A DNA stretch of 64,000 nucleotides from Metabacillus mangrovi (GTDB taxonomy: Bacteria > Bacillota > Bacilli > Bacillales > Bacillaceae): positions 62,001-126,000 of the forward strand of contig NZ_WMIB01000001.1 in NCBI RefSeq assembly GCF_009711125.1, in the 5' to 3' direction. The notes under the pieces are model-generated. The model made no database searches and was not told the DNA's origin. It was given only the letters and a program-made list of their open reading frames with translations. Position 1 is the stretch's first letter. Each line of letters opens with the position of its first letter. A program made the position numbers and the translations under genes. Below are positions 1 through 9,654 of the stretch, in pieces.

Positions 1-317
1 ACGGATTGCGTGATGAAGAGATCACGATCCGCATGACCGGCTGCCCAAACGGCTGTGCCCGCCACGCTCTTGGGGAAATCGGGTTTATCGGTAAAGCACC
101 GGGCAAATACAACATGTACTTAGGGGCTGCCTTTGATGGAAGCCGCCTCAGTAAAATGTATAGAGAGAACATAGGAGAAGATGAAATCCTGCGGGAGCTC
201 GGAGAACTTCTTCCGCGTTATGCAAAGGAAAGAGTGCAAGGGGAGCATTTTGGCGACTACGTTATCCGTGCGGGAGTTATAGAGGCAACCACTGACGGCA
301 CAAACTTTCATCATTAA
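1..317 (+). CDS. cysI: Assimilatory sulfite reductase hemoprotein subunit, C-terminal fragment
   Basis: Last ~105 residues of the siroheme/4Fe-4S subunit that reduces sulfite to sulfide in cysteine synthesis. The open frame enters from the left edge, so the start is outside the window. The motif TGCPNGC with the following [13 protein letters not shown] is the second cysteine pair that ligates the 4Fe-4S cluster and siroheme in the family. The gene ends at TAA 315-317 just before a strong hairpin. The partner flavoprotein gene cysJ would be expected upstream, outside the window. Confidence 0.93.
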   Translation, partial: GLRDEEITIRMTGCPNGCARHALGEIGFIGKAPGKYNMYLGAAFDGSRLSKMYRENIGEDEILRELGELLPRYAKERVQGEHFGDYVIRAGVIEATTDGTNFHH

Positions 318-352
318 AAAAGAGATGACCGATTTTGGTCATCTCTTTTTTC
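318..352. terminator. Bidirectional terminator between cysI and the CorA-like gene
   Basis: A 10-bp perfect stem (321-330 with 337-346) is flanked by an A run on the left and a T run on the right, so it can end transcription from both converging genes. The minus-strand gene ends inside the right arm. Confidence 0.85.
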
Positions 353-1772
353 TGCGCACATAGTAATTATGAAAAAGACTGGCGATCGCGCCTGCCCCAA
401 GGCTGAATCCGATCAGGATGCCGCTGATTGCCACGCAGAACGCTATGTACTCAAAAAGAGAATAGTCTGAAAGCATACTCCAGTCAATTTTACCCTTCCA
501 GTCTTCGATCACAAGGTTCATCCCGTAAATACCTGAAATGACCGTATAGGTAGTCAGAATAAACAGGAGATAATTATTCCGTTTCCCCGCAAGCTTTTCC
601 TGGTTCCGGTAGAGGCTGTCCAATGTCTTTTTCACTTCATCATAAAGGGTGGAAATGTGAAACACCTGATTCATCAGAGAAGCGAGCTCCTGCCCCTCGG
701 TGCGGCTGCTGATCTCCTTAAAATGGTACTTGCCGGAAAAGTCGGTGATTGCTGTGATGAGCTGTTCGATTTCATTCGTCCGGTTCTTTCTGTACATTAA
801 TGAATACTGGTAGGACAGCTTCAGAAGCACCATTTTATAAAAATAGTGAAGGAGCAGGCTGTAATAATGTTCACCATACATTTCTCTATAGACAGATTCC
901 GCATGGCTGCCGCCCTGGGTAAGGCATGTAAACGAATGGTCGCTGATGATATAGTTCGTTTCAGGAGCCCACCGTGTATAGCAGTGATCTGAAACATAGT
1001 TCCTGATGTATTCCGGATTCCCGGCGGATAGATAGGGCATTCCCTTCTGGTCATATCCGTTGACCTGGCCGCACCGGAACAGATGTTCATCAGATACGCC
1101 CTTCCCGGAAGAGATGAGTGTGCTGATCACATACATTCTTTCATCCACAAAATAGGGAAGGCTTCCAAAATAAGAAGATTCGTTCTCTCCTGTTTCTATA
1201 AAAGGGACGATGCATGGAGCCACTTCCTTAAAGATGTATTCCTGTATGCTGCTGTATTCCCGGCCGCCGCTGACTGCCTTCAGATTTTTATTTTTCGCGA
1301 TTTTAGGCTCAAGGATTCGGAAGTGATTTTGAAAATCCTGTACATCAGATAAAGTGAGCCCAGTTCCGGATAGCTTTGTCCTGACAGAGAGGATTCCAAT
1401 TTGAAAAGGGCAAATGAAAAGATCAGCTGAAAGGACATCCGCTGTATAAGTTCTTCCTTCTTGACCATACGAAATCTGAACGGAAGACCCGATACGGGAG
1501 GAGAAGCGGCTCAGCGATTCTTTGCCCGGTTCAGGGTCAAATAACAGGTTTTCGATGAAGGGAAGAAAATACAGGTCCATCTGATCGTGGGAAACGGACC
1601 TTCCCGCTCCGTAATACCGGTCTTCGAGCTCTTTTTCACGAAGCCTGAAATAAGCATAGCCCCCTTTTTCAATGGCAGGCTTCATCTTCTTGATATCTGA
1701 ATGCTTTAATGAAAACGGAAAGATAAATTGGCTTGCTGCTTCTTCAAGGAGCAATTCCCTCTCGGCAGTCAT
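339..1772 (-). CDS. CorA-like membrane protein with GMN motif
   Basis: A 477-residue protein with a long soluble N-terminal part, a predicted coiled region around residues 320-390, and two membrane helices in the last ~80 residues. The first helix is followed by YGMN, the signature of the CorA family of divalent cation channels (family knowledge), so a magnesium or related metal ion channel is the best guess. The N-terminal part is longer and not recognisably standard CorA. The stop lies inside the shared terminator with cysI. A GGGGG-type ribosome site precedes the ATG. Confidence is high that it is a gene, moderate for the CorA link. Confidence 0.65.
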   Translation of the reverse strand: MTAERELLLEEAASQFIFPFSLKHSDIKKMKPAIEKGGYAYFRLREKELEDRYYGAGRSVSHDQMDLYFLPFIENLLFDPEPGKESLSRFSSRIGSSVQISYGQEGRTYTADVLSADLFICPFQIGILSVRTKLSGTGLTLSDVQDFQNHFRILEPKIAKNKNLKAVSGGREYSSIQEYIFKEVAPCIVPFIETGENESSYFGSLPYFVDERMYVISTLISSGKGVSDEHLFRCGQVNGYDQKGMPYLSAGNPEYIRNYVSDHCYTRWAPETNYIISDHSFTCLTQGGSHAESVYREMYGEHYYSLLLHYFYKMVLLKLSYQYSLMYRKNRTNEIEQLITAITDFSGKYHFKEISSRTEGQELASLMNQVFHISTLYDEVKKTLDSLYRNQEKLAGKRNNYLLFILTTYTVISGIYGMNLVIEDWKGKIDWSMLSDYSLFEYIAFCVAISGILIGFSLGAGAIASLFHNYYVRRKKR

Positions 1773-1801
1773 GGATCGATTCCCCCATCAGGTTAGTGGA
1801 T

Positions 1802-1830
1802 AAAAAAAAGCCTGTCCTCTCGAACAAGCC
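1802..1830 (-). terminator. Terminator of lexA
   Basis: On the minus strand an 8-bp stem with two G-U pairs is followed by a run of eight T, directly after the lexA stop codon. Confidence 0.6.
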
Positions 1831-1832
1831 TC

Positions 1833-2462
1833 TTAGTGCACCGTGCGGTAAACGCCTATTACTTTTCCAAGGATGGATACGTTGCGGAGTATGATCGGTT
1901 CCATTGAGGAATTCTCCGGCTGAAGCCTAATGTAATCCTTTTCCCTGAAGAAACGCTTTACTGTTGCTTCGTCATCCTCTGTCATGGCAACGACTATGTC
2001 TCCGTTATTCGCAGATTGCTGCTGTCTGACTACGACAAGATCTCCATCCAGAATTCCTGCTTCAATCATACTGTTTCCTGCGATTTCAAGCATAAAGACC
2101 TGTTCGTCCGGAGAAGCCAGGCGCTCCGGAATCGGAAAATACTCTTCAATGTTTTCAATGGCAGTGATCGGCAGACCGGCCGTAACCTTTCCTATGATCG
2201 GAACATTCACTACTCCGTTCTGCGGAATGTCCAGTCCCTGCTGCTCTTCTTCTGTGAGAATCTCAATGGCACGCGGTTTAGTCGGATCTCTTCTTATAAG
2301 GCCCTTGTTCTCCAGTCTGGCCAGGTGGCCGTGGACGGTGGAGCTTGATGCCAGTCCGACTGCGAGGCCGATTTCCCTGACGGACGGCGGATAGCCTTTG
2401 CTTCTGACTTCCTGTTTAATAAAATCAAGAATGTCCTGTTGCCTTTTTGATAGTTTGCTCAT
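1833..2462 (-). CDS. lexA: SOS repressor LexA
   Basis: Transcriptional repressor of the SOS regulon, 209 residues. An N-terminal winged helix DNA-binding domain (about 1-70, motif [20 protein letters not shown]) is followed by a self-cleaving S24 peptidase domain: cleavage site Ala95-Gly96 in KVTAGLP, catalytic Ser131 in GNSM and Lys169 in TVKRF. I chose ATG at 2462 because GAGGTG lies 7 bases upstream; the GTG at 2471 would overlap that ribosome site. Divergent from yneA, with three LexA boxes between them, so it should repress itself and yneA. Confidence 0.97.
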   Translation of the reverse strand: MSKLSKRQQDILDFIKQEVRSKGYPPSVREIGLAVGLASSSTVHGHLARLENKGLIRRDPTKPRAIEILTEEEQQGLDIPQNGVVNVPIIGKVTAGLPITAIENIEEYFPIPERLASPDEQVFMLEIAGNSMIEAGILDGDLVVVRQQQSANNGDIVVAMTEDDEATVKRFFREKDYIRLQPENSSMEPIILRNVSILGKVIGVYRTVH

Positions 2463-2494
2463 CCATAGCACCTCGGAGTAAGTAATTTATAGTT

Positions 2495-2523
2495 ATTGTA
2501 GCATGATTTACCTTTGGATACAA
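2495..2523 (-). promoter_or_regulatory. Promoter of lexA
   Basis: Minus strand: -35 TTGTAT (complement of 2518-2523), 17-bp spacer, -10 TACAAT (complement of 2495-2500). The -35 box overlaps LexA box 1, which fits autorepression. Confidence 0.75.
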
Positions 2524-2534
2524 ACATAAGTTCG
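2521..2534. promoter_or_regulatory. LexA (SOS) box 1
   Basis: CAAACATAAGTTCG matches the B. subtilis SOS consensus CGAAC-N4-GTTCG at 9 of 10 fixed positions. It overlaps the lexA -35. Confidence 0.85.
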
Positions 2535-2544
2535 AAAAAAGGGC

Positions 2545-2574
2545 TTGACCCAAAACGTTTGTTCGTCTTATAAT
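2545..2574 (+). promoter_or_regulatory. Promoter of yneA operon
   Basis: TTGACC (2545-2550), 18-bp spacer, TATAAT (2569-2574). LexA box 2 (2552-2565, AAAACGTTTGTTCG, 8 of 10 matches) lies inside the spacer, which should block RNA polymerase until DNA damage. Confidence 0.85.
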
Positions 2575-2588
2575 ACAAACAGGAAATA

Positions 2589-2602
2589 CGAACAAACATT
2601 CT
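2589..2602. promoter_or_regulatory. LexA (SOS) box 3
   Basis: CGAACAAACATTCT matches the consensus at 8 of 10 fixed positions. It lies between the yneA -10 and its ribosome site. Confidence 0.7.
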
Positions 2603-2617
2603 GGAGGTTGAGTATTC

Positions 2618-3606
<989 letters not shown>

Positions 3607-3676
3607 AGATCTGTTCGGTTGCCTTTTCAGGCAGTTTTTTGTACGATGTCACTATCGATAGATAAAGGAGACTGCT

Positions 3677-3907
3677 ATGCTTTCACAGGAAAAAATGAAC
3701 AGAATCAATACCCTGGCCAGAAAATCAAAGTCAGAGGGCCTCACAGATAAGGAAAAAAAGGAACAGCAGGCTTTAAGGGAAGAATATTTGAAAACGTTCC
3801 GAAGCTCTGTTAAAAATACGTTGAAAAATGTGAAGATTGTTGATCCAGAGGGCAACGATGTGACCCCTCAAAAGCTGAAAGATGAAAAAAATAAACGACT
3901 GCACTGA
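3677..3907 (+). CDS. ynzC: DUF896 protein YnzC
   Basis: A 76-residue, mostly helical, charged protein of the YnzC/DUF896 family. It opens with MLSQEKMNRINTLARKSK, the conserved helical hairpin of the family. AAAGGAG precedes the ATG. Third gene of the SOS operon, as in B. subtilis; its molecular function is not established. Confidence 0.9.
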   Translation: MLSQEKMNRINTLARKSKSEGLTDKEKKEQQALREEYLKTFRSSVKNTLKNVKIVDPEGNDVTPQKLKDEKNKRLH

Positions 3908-3917
3908 GTGACTGCCG

Positions 3918-3946
3918 GGCCTGTTTGAATAAACAGGCCTATTGGT
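3918..3946 (+). terminator. Terminator after ynzC
   Basis: A perfect 9-bp stem (3918-3926 with 3931-3939) with a GAAT loop, followed by a weak T-rich tail. It closes the yneA operon before tkt. Confidence 0.6.
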
Positions 3947-4010
3947 TGTACTATTCCTGCTGTACGGATATGATAAGAGTGTAAAATGTATTTCGAAAGG
4001 ATGATTGAAC

Positions 4011-6020
4011 ATGACATTATCTACTATTGATTCTTTGTCGATCGCAACAATCCGGACACTGTCCATTGATGCCATTGAAAAAGCAAATTCCGGCCATCCT
4101 GGAATGCCAATGGGATCAGCTCCTATGGCGTACAAGCTTTGGACGGACCATATGAAGCAGAATCCCGGCAATCCGGACTGGTTCAACCGTGACCGCTTCG
4201 TGCTGTCCGCAGGCCACGGCTCCATGCTGCTTTACAGCATGCTTCACCTGGCTGGATATGATGTTTCCATGGAGGACATCAAGTCTTTCCGCCAATGGGG
4301 AAGCAAGACTCCCGGACATCCTGAATTCGGACATACTCCGGGCGTAGATGCAACTACAGGCCCGCTGGGACAGGGAATCGCCATGGCGGTTGGAATGGCG
4401 ATGGCTGAACGCCACCTTGCACATACATATAATAAGGAATCCTTCAACGTTGTAGATCACCATACCTTTGCAATCTGCGGAGACGGCGATTTAATGGAGG
4501 GAATTTCATCTGAAGCATCTTCTTTTGCCGGTCATCTTAAACTCGGCCGCTTGATCGTCCTTTACGATTCCAACGACATCTCCCTTGACGGTGATCTGGA
4601 CCGCTCTTTCAGCGAAAATGTCCAGCAGCGCTTTGAAGCAATGAACTGGCAAGTACTCAGAGTCGAAGATGGAAATGATACCGATGAAATCGGCAGAGCC
4701 ATTGAACTTGCAAAGAAGAATGAAGATCAGCCGACACTAATCGAAGTGAAGACAACCATCGGGTTTGGTTCTCCAAACCGTGCGGGTACTTCTGGTGCAC
4801 ACGGTGCGCCTCTTGGAGCGGAAGAAGCAAAGCTCACTAAAGATGCCTACAAATGGACATTCGATAAAGATTTCCATGTTCCGGATGAAGTGTACAGCCA
4901 CTTTGAGAAAACGATCAAAGAAGCAGGAGCAAAGGCTGAAGAAGACTGGAACAGGCTTTTTGCACAATACAAAGACCAGTATCCGGAGCTTGCTGCCGAA
5001 CTGGAACTTGCCATTGGCGGAGGACTGCCTGAAGGCTGGGGTCAGGATGTAAAAGTGTATGAAACCGGCAAAGGAATGGCTTCCAGGGCTTCTTCTGGAG
5101 AAGTGCTGAATGCGATCGCAAAAAATGTTCCGAATCTGTTCGGCGGTTCCGCAGATCTTGCAGGATCCAATAAAACAACGATTAAAAACACTGAAGATTT
5201 CACAGCGGACAATTATGCAGGCCGCAATATCTGGTTTGGTGTCAGAGAGTTCGCCATGGGTGCTGCACTGAACGGAATGGCGCTTCACGGTGGACTCAAG
5301 GTTTTCGGAGGCACATTCTTTGTCTTCTCTGATTATCTTCGCCCGGCTATCCGCCTTGCGTCACTGATGGGACTTCCTGTCACTTTTGTCTTCACACATG
5401 ACAGCATTGCAGTAGGGGAAGATGGCCCTACACATGAACCGGTTGAACAGCTGGCTTCTCTTAGAGCAATGCCGAACCTTGATGTGATCAGACCTGCAGA
5501 TGCAAATGAAACAGCAGCAGCTTGGAAGCTTGCTTTAACATCGAAAACGAGCCCGACCGCTCTTGTGCTTTCCAGACAGGATCTGCCTACTCTCGAGCAC
5601 TCTGCAGAGCTTTCATCTGCAGGCGTTGAAAAAGGAGCCTACGTTGTATCACCGGCAGAGAAAGAGCAGGCGGACGTGCTGCTTCTCGCATCTGGCTCTG
5701 AAGTCGGCTTGGCGGTAGAGGCCCAAAAGACTCTCCTTCAGGATGGAATTTACGCATCTGTCATCAGCATGCCTTCCTGGAAGCGGTTTGAGGAGCAGTC
5801 TGCCGAATACAAAGCTTCCGTCCTTCCGAAGGATGTGAAAAAACGCCTGGCGATCGAAGTGGCATCTCCACTTGGATGGGAGAGGTACACTGGTGATGAA
5901 GGGGACGTACTCGGAATTAACGGGTTCGGAGCCTCTGCACCGGGAGAAGTGATTATGAAAGAATACGGCTTTACTCCTGACAATGTAACAGCACGCGTTA
6001 AAGCGCTTTTGAATAAGTAA
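4011..6020 (+). CDS. tkt: Transketolase
   Basis: Thiamine diphosphate enzyme of the pentose phosphate pathway that moves two-carbon units between sugar phosphates. The 669 residues have the usual order: TPP-binding domain with GHGS and GDGDLMEG, a pyrimidine domain with [19 protein letters not shown], and a C-terminal domain. Typical full length. I chose ATG 4011, with AAAGG 10 bases upstream, over TTG 4005. Monocistronic: hairpins lie on both sides. Confidence 0.96.
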   Translation: MTLSTIDSLSIATIRTLSIDAIEKANSGHPGMPMGSAPMAYKLWTDHMKQNPGNPDWFNRDRFVLSAGHGSMLLYSMLHLAGYDVSMEDIKSFRQWGSKTPGHPEFGHTPGVDATTGPLGQGIAMAVGMAMAERHLAHTYNKESFNVVDHHTFAICGDGDLMEGISSEASSFAGHLKLGRLIVLYDSNDISLDGDLDRSFSENVQQRFEAMNWQVLRVEDGNDTDEIGRAIELAKKNEDQPTLIEVKTTIGFGSPNRAGTSGAHGAPLGAEEAKLTKDAYKWTFDKDFHVPDEVYSHFEKTIKEAGAKAEEDWNRLFAQYKDQYPELAAELELAIGGGLPEGWGQDVKVYETGKGMASRASSGEVLNAIAKNVPNLFGGSADLAGSNKTTIKNTEDFTADNYAGRNIWFGVREFAMGAALNGMALHGGLKVFGGTFFVFSDYLRPAIRLASLMGLPVTFVFTHDSIAVGEDGPTHEPVEQLASLRAMPNLDVIRPADANETAAAWKLALTSKTSPTALVLSRQDLPTLEHSAELSSAGVEKGAYVVSPAEKEQADVLLLASGSEVGLAVEAQKTLLQDGIYASVISMPSWKRFEEQSAEYKASVLPKDVKKRLAIEVASPLGWERYTGDEGDVLGINGFGASAPGEVIMKEYGFTPDNVTARVKALLNK

Positions 6021-6028
6021 TAAAGAAA

Positions 6029-6063
6029 GAGAGCTTCCCGGCAGCGGGAAGCTCTCCTTTTTT
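6029..6063 (+). terminator. Terminator of tkt
   Basis: A 12-bp perfect stem (6029-6040 with 6045-6056), tetraloop GCAG, then CTTTTTT. Confidence 0.92.
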
Positions 6064-6084
6064 CAGGAGCATCCGAACTGCCGC

Positions 6085-6092
6085 TTCGACAA
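6085..6092 (-). promoter_or_regulatory. Perfect Spo0A box upstream of sirA
   Basis: TTCGACAA on the plus strand is TTGTCGAA on the other, the full 8-base consensus for phosphorylated Spo0A. It lies about 53 bp upstream of a TATAAT -10 (6145-6150) that has no good -35 box. In B. subtilis sirA is activated by Spo0A, so the site fits. Confidence 0.7.
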
Positions 6093-6186
6093 TATTAGTG
6101 AATCCTCTCTCCGCATTAAGACACGATTTCCCAGGCTGCCCCCGTATAATAGGTTCATACGATTTGCAGAGGCGGGAGGGGATCTG

Positions 6187-6633
6187 GTGAGGCATTATTA
6201 CCTGTATTTAATCGAAGAAGAATTCGCAAGCCATTATTTCGGCAAAGAGGCAAAAATCTTTGATTTGATAAAAAACTTTCAATGGACAAGCATTCATGAT
6301 GGCTCTTATGAAATGCTTAACCGCCAGGTGCTGTACATTTCGCGGGACTTGCCGGTGAAGGAAATTCATGAACTGCTTAACGGATTTCTTATGCACAGGA
6401 AGGGGTACCGCCGGCTCGGGTCACTGCATCGGCTCGTTTTAAGCGCTGAGCAGGGCCAGGCTACGCTGCTGGTGAAGGACCGTTATATTGAAATCGATGC
6501 ACAGGGGAGTTTTGAAGCGGAAACGATTTTCTTTGAAATCCTGCGTAAAATGGACCCTTGCTTTATAGCTATGGACTTCCAATCTCAACGATACGGCTGG
6601 CTGAACCCGATATCAGAAAGAAATTTTGTCTAA
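6187..6633 (+). CDS. sirA: Sporulation inhibitor of replication SirA (YneE)
   Basis: A 148-residue protein that in B. subtilis binds DnaA domain I and stops new replication rounds at sporulation onset. The sequence begins MRHYYLYLIEEEFASHYFGKE, the conserved start of the family. GTG start at 6187 with GGGAGGGG just upstream. A perfect Spo0A box ahead of it matches the known control. Identity rests on sequence and position between tkt and yneF. Confidence 0.88.
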   Translation: MRHYYLYLIEEEFASHYFGKEAKIFDLIKNFQWTSIHDGSYEMLNRQVLYISRDLPVKEIHELLNGFLMHRKGYRRLGSLHRLVLSAEQGQATLLVKDRYIEIDAQGSFEAETIFFEILRKMDPCFIAMDFQSQRYGWLNPISERNFV

Positions 6634-6718
6634 AAAGGCAGAAATTGCGCAGGATTTATTGTATAATATCGAAGGGTTTAGTAGACTGTAAACGAGAGAA
6701 AGTGAAGGAGGAACTACC

Positions 6719-6940
6719 ATGACTTTATGGGTTGGCATCACACTGATTATCGTTGCTCTCCTGGGCGGCGTTGCACTCGGTTTCTTTATCGCTCGCCGAT
6801 ATATGATGAGTTATTTGAAAAAGAATCCGCCAATCAATGAACAAATGCTGCGAATGATGATGATGCAAATGGGTATGAAACCATCCCAGAAGAAAATCAA
6901 TCAAATGATGAAGGCAATGAACAGCCAGCAGCTGAAGTAA
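6719..6940 (+). CDS. yneF: UPF0154 membrane protein YneF
   Basis: A 73-residue protein with one N-terminal membrane helix (about 4-26), then a basic, methionine-rich cytoplasmic tail ([28 protein letters not shown]), the conserved block of the UPF0154 family. GAAGGAGG precedes the ATG. Function unknown. Confidence 0.92.
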   Translation: MTLWVGITLIIVALLGGVALGFFIARRYMMSYLKKNPPINEQMLRMMMMQMGMKPSQKKINQMMKAMNSQQLK

Positions 6941-7008
6941 ACACTTTAGCTTCTTAGCGGAAGAACTTCCTCCATTAAACTGGTAAACCATCATTATAAC
7001 TGAAAACT

Positions 7009-7044
7009 CCTTTCACTGATTCTGATCAGGGAAAGGGTTTTTTT
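7009..7044 (+). terminator. Terminator of yneF
   Basis: Imperfect stem (7009-7014 with 7031-7036, plus inner CTGAT/ATCAG) followed by seven T. Confidence 0.7.
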
Positions 7045-7129
7045 ATATCACAGATAAATTATTTTGAAAACGCTTGCAGGAAATTCCGTCCTTTTTTAGA
7101 ATTTTTCTTATCAGAGGGGGGTGCGGCAG

Positions 7130-7336
7130 TTGAAGCAGGTGAAGATCGAGATGATTATTGAAGGAGAAGAACCTTTTCAGTATACGGTGGAGTTTGAAAC
7201 TGCACAGCTGATGATGCATTGTGACTATCTTACGGTGAACATGAATACGGTCAGAGTCCATGCTAAGGAAGTAACAGATAAGGGCAGAGTGAAATTTTAC
7301 GGGGTAAGAAGGAAACCGGAGGAGTTCACGTATTGA
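7130..7336 (+). CDS. Small hypothetical protein
   Basis: A 68-residue protein of unknown function, predicted soluble and beta-rich (VKIEMIIEGEEPFQYTVEFET), rich in acidic and basic residues. Start uncertain: GTG 7121 abuts the GAGGGGG ribosome site, so TTG 7130 with 9-base spacing is preferred. It is followed by a strong GC hairpin at 7350-7372. No family recognised. Confidence 0.6.
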   Translation: MKQVKIEMIIEGEEPFQYTVEFETAQLMMHCDYLTVNMNTVRVHAKEVTDKGRVKFYGVRRKPEEFTY

Positions 7337-7349
7337 CAGGAAGGTGAGA

Positions 7350-7374
7350 GGAGAACGCGTGCAGCGTTCTCCCC
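7350..7374. terminator. Hairpin between converging small genes
   Basis: Perfect 9-bp stem (7350-7358 with 7364-7372), loop GTGCA. The T tract is poor, so termination strength is uncertain; it lies between the converging genes at 7130 and 7555. Confidence 0.5.
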
Positions 7375-7378
7375 TTCG

Positions 7379-7555
7379 TTACTGGTAGCATACCGGATTT
7401 GCCGGCAGGAAATGCTGCTGATATTCATAGAGCATTTTATCGAGCTCCTGGCTGTATTGAATGGTGATCGGAGAAGACATTCCGTTCTTATGTACAATCT
7501 GGTTTAATTCTTCCCGTTTATGCTCGATTTCTTTGAGCAGGTTTTTCTTTGTCAC
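7379..7555 (-). CDS. ynzD: Spo0E-family aspartyl-phosphate phosphatase, YnzD-like
   Basis: A 58-residue protein of the Spo0E family, which dephosphorylates Spo0A and so delays sporulation. It has the family pattern LLKEIEHKREELN ... SQELDKMLYEYQ; the aspartate in SQELD is the conserved catalytic residue. I chose GTG 7555 because AGAAAGGAT sits about 9 bases upstream and the length then matches B. subtilis YnzD; a longer frame to ATG 7627 has no ribosome site. The symbol rests on position near ccdA and on length. Confidence 0.8.
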   Translation of the reverse strand: MTKKNLLKEIEHKREELNQIVHKNGMSSPITIQYSQELDKMLYEYQQHFLPANPVCYQ

Positions 7556-7774
7556 AATTCTGTATCCTTTCTTCCGCTGCTGTTTATTTAAATAGAAAAT
7601 AGTTATAGTGTTTGCTGTATTTGTCATCCATGATTATAAAGCTTTTTTTAGTATTGTAGAATAGGAGTGTTTTAAGTGTAAGAAAATTGACATATGAATG
7701 TCATAAAGCGAAACATTTCCTTGCATGACCAGCTGGTATGATTAAAATAGAATGATGAAGAAAAGAGGATGAAG

Positions 7775-8479
7775 ATGGCAGATGTGAATGCAGTTTTATC
7801 ATTTGGAGCAGGATTTCTGTCTTTTGTTTCCCCATGCTGTCTCCCGGTTTACCCGGCCTTTTTATCCTATATAACCGGGATGTCGGTACAGGATCTGAAA
7901 TCCGGGCAGGCAATGCGGCAAAAAGAAAGCATGCTCCACACCTTTTTTTTCTTGCTTGGCTTCTCCAGTATTTTTATTGCGCTCGGCTACGGCACCTCGC
8001 TAATTGGAAATCTTTTTATCTCCTATCAGGATCTGCTCAGGCAGATCGGTGCGATATTGATTGTATTTCTGGGGTTTGTCACGATGGGAATTTTAACGCC
8101 TTCCTTTTTAATGAAGGAGAGGAAGCTTCACTTTAAACACCGCCCGGCAGGCTATGCAGGCTCGATTTTGATCGGGCTCGGGTTTGCCGCAGGATGGTCG
8201 CCTTGCATCGGACCCATTTTGACTGCCGTTATGGGACTGGCAGGTACGAATCCCGAATCAGGGATGGTATTGATGTTAAGCTATGCCCTTGGTTTTGCGG
8301 TTCCTTTTTTTATCATGACGTTTTTCCTTGGAAAAGTAAGCTGGATTTCAAAGCATACGGTTTCATTTATGAAGGCTGGCGGAGGAATTATGGTGGCGAT
8401 GGGCCTGCTTCTCTTTTTTGATGGGATGACTGTGATTATCCGATACTTTACAGAACTGACAGGATTTTCGGGATTTTAG
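7775..8479 (+). CDS. ccdA: Cytochrome c biogenesis protein CcdA
   Basis: Integral membrane thiol-disulfide transporter of 234 residues with six predicted helices. It passes electrons from cytoplasmic thioredoxin to extracytoplasmic ResA/StoA-type partners for cytochrome c maturation and spore functions. Redox cysteines are seen in FVSPCCLPVYP (about 21-22) and WSPCIGP (about 145). ATG 7775 is chosen since AGAGG lies 6 bases upstream; ATG 7769 would touch it. Followed by yneI and yneJ, as in B. subtilis. Confidence 0.94.
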   Translation: MADVNAVLSFGAGFLSFVSPCCLPVYPAFLSYITGMSVQDLKSGQAMRQKESMLHTFFFLLGFSSIFIALGYGTSLIGNLFISYQDLLRQIGAILIVFLGFVTMGILTPSFLMKERKLHFKHRPAGYAGSILIGLGFAAGWSPCIGPILTAVMGLAGTNPESGMVLMLSYALGFAVPFFIMTFFLGKVSWISKHTVSFMKAGGGIMVAMGLLLFFDGMTVIIRYFTELTGFSGF

Positions 8480-8532
8480 ACCTATAAAATTTTCGGTAAC
8501 GAGACAAAAATAATACTTTTTCCTCATTTTTC

Positions 8533-8541
8533 TGTTATAAT
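8533..8541 (+). promoter_or_regulatory. Extended -10 promoter of yneI
   Basis: TGTTATAAT: an extended -10 (TG-N-TATAAT) 40 bases ahead of the yneI start; no clear -35. Confidence 0.5.
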
Positions 8542-8580
8542 GATGATAGATTAGGTGAAGCATGATGAGGGAGGAGTAAC

Positions 8581-8940
8581 ATGGCTAGAGTATTGATCGT
8601 TGATGATGCCAAATTTATGAGAGTAACACTCTCAAACATCCTGGAAGGGGCAGGCTATACGATAGCCGGTGAAGCAGAGAATGGAGAGGGTGCAGTCCGC
8701 TTATACAGGGAGCTTCAGCCAGACCTTGTCACGCTGGATATTACAATGCCTGAAATGAACGGACTGGAAGCACTTAAAGAGATCATGAGGGAATTTCCCT
8801 CTGCCAAAGCTGTTATGTGCTCTGCGATGGGGCAGCAGAAAATGGTCGTGGAGGCCATAGAGGCAGGAGCAAAAGACTTTATCATCAAGCCATTTGATTC
8901 CAGCAGGGTCCTTGAAGCAGCCGCAAGGGTACTCGGATAA
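8581..8940 (+). CDS. yneI: Single-domain response regulator YneI
   Basis: A CheY-like receiver of 119 residues without an output domain. Acidic pocket Asp8/Asp9, phospho-acceptor Asp53 in LVTLDITMPEMNG, and conserved Lys in FIIKPF are all present. In B. subtilis it lies between ccdA and yneJ (the ccd cluster) but its partner kinase is unknown. GGAGG precedes ATG. A short terminator follows. Confidence 0.92.
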   Translation: MARVLIVDDAKFMRVTLSNILEGAGYTIAGEAENGEGAVRLYRELQPDLVTLDITMPEMNGLEALKEIMREFPSAKAVMCSAMGQQKMVVEAIEAGAKDFIIKPFDSSRVLEAAARVLG

Positions 8941-8949
8941 AAGAAGCTG

Positions 8950-8979
8950 CCATTTAGACGGTGATCTAAATGGTTTTTT
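8950..8979 (+). terminator. Terminator of yneI
   Basis: Perfect 9-bp stem (8950-8958 with 8965-8973), then TTTTTTC. Confidence 0.85.
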
Positions 8980-9076
8980 CGTTTCCGAAAGGATTAAATT
9001 TTGGACACGCTCATATATTAAGATGGAACAACTTCGTTTATAATAGAATGTATTACGTGAATAAGGGATGATGAAG

Positions 9077-9562
9077 ATGGATTTATTAGTCATTTCTACC
9101 ATTTTTGCTGCCGTTATGGGGTTTGCAGTGCTGGTGATCCGCATGCGGGCATCCAGAAAACCCGCTTCTGCTAAAAAAATCATTCTCCCGCCGCTCTTTA
9201 TGAGCACAGGGGCGCTCATGTTTGTGTTTCCGTTCTTTCATGTGACCGTCGCAGAATTTTGGGAAGCAATTTTAGCAGGAATGTTTTTTTCAATCTTTCT
9301 GATTAAGACAAGCCGTTTTGAAATCAGAGACAATGAAATATACTTGAAGCGGTCCAAAGCCTTCGCATTCATTTTAATCGGCCTGCTTGCTGTACGGATT
9401 GCTGCAAAATCCTATTTAAGCTTATCGATTGATGTAGGCGCGCTGAGCGGCATGTTCTGGATTCTCGCTTTCGGAATGATCGTTCCATGGAGGATTGCGA
9501 TGTATGTTTCATTTAAAAAGATCCAGAACCAGCTAAACCCCCCGAATACCCAGGCAACATAA
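9077..9562 (+). CDS. yneJ: CcdC/YneJ membrane protein
   Basis: A 161-residue protein with about five membrane helices, matching the CcdC family (ASRKPASAKKIILPP then FMSTGALMF). It belongs to the ccdA cluster; its role in cytochrome c assembly is not essential in B. subtilis. ATG 9077 is chosen: AAGGG is 9 bases upstream, while ATGs at 9068 and 9071 are too close. Confidence 0.88.
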   Translation: MDLLVISTIFAAVMGFAVLVIRMRASRKPASAKKIILPPLFMSTGALMFVFPFFHVTVAEFWEAILAGMFFSIFLIKTSRFEIRDNEIYLKRSKAFAFILIGLLAVRIAAKSYLSLSIDVGALSGMFWILAFGMIVPWRIAMYVSFKKIQNQLNPPNTQAT

Positions 9563-9593
9563 AAAGCTGCACTTCCAATGTGCAGCTTTTTAT
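9562..9593 (+). terminator. Terminator of yneJ
   Basis: Stem of about 11 bp (AAAAGCTGCAC with GTGCAGCTTTT) followed by T residues. Confidence 0.88.
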
Positions 9594-9654
9594 TTAGAAA
9601 AGATGACAGATGAATGCTCTGCGGGCAGGTTTGTATAGGCTTTCATATTCACGT

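Noticed and set aside
3623-3646. Possible terminator between yneB and ynzC
   Set aside because: Stem of only four to five pairs; the genes are probably co-transcribed as in B. subtilis.
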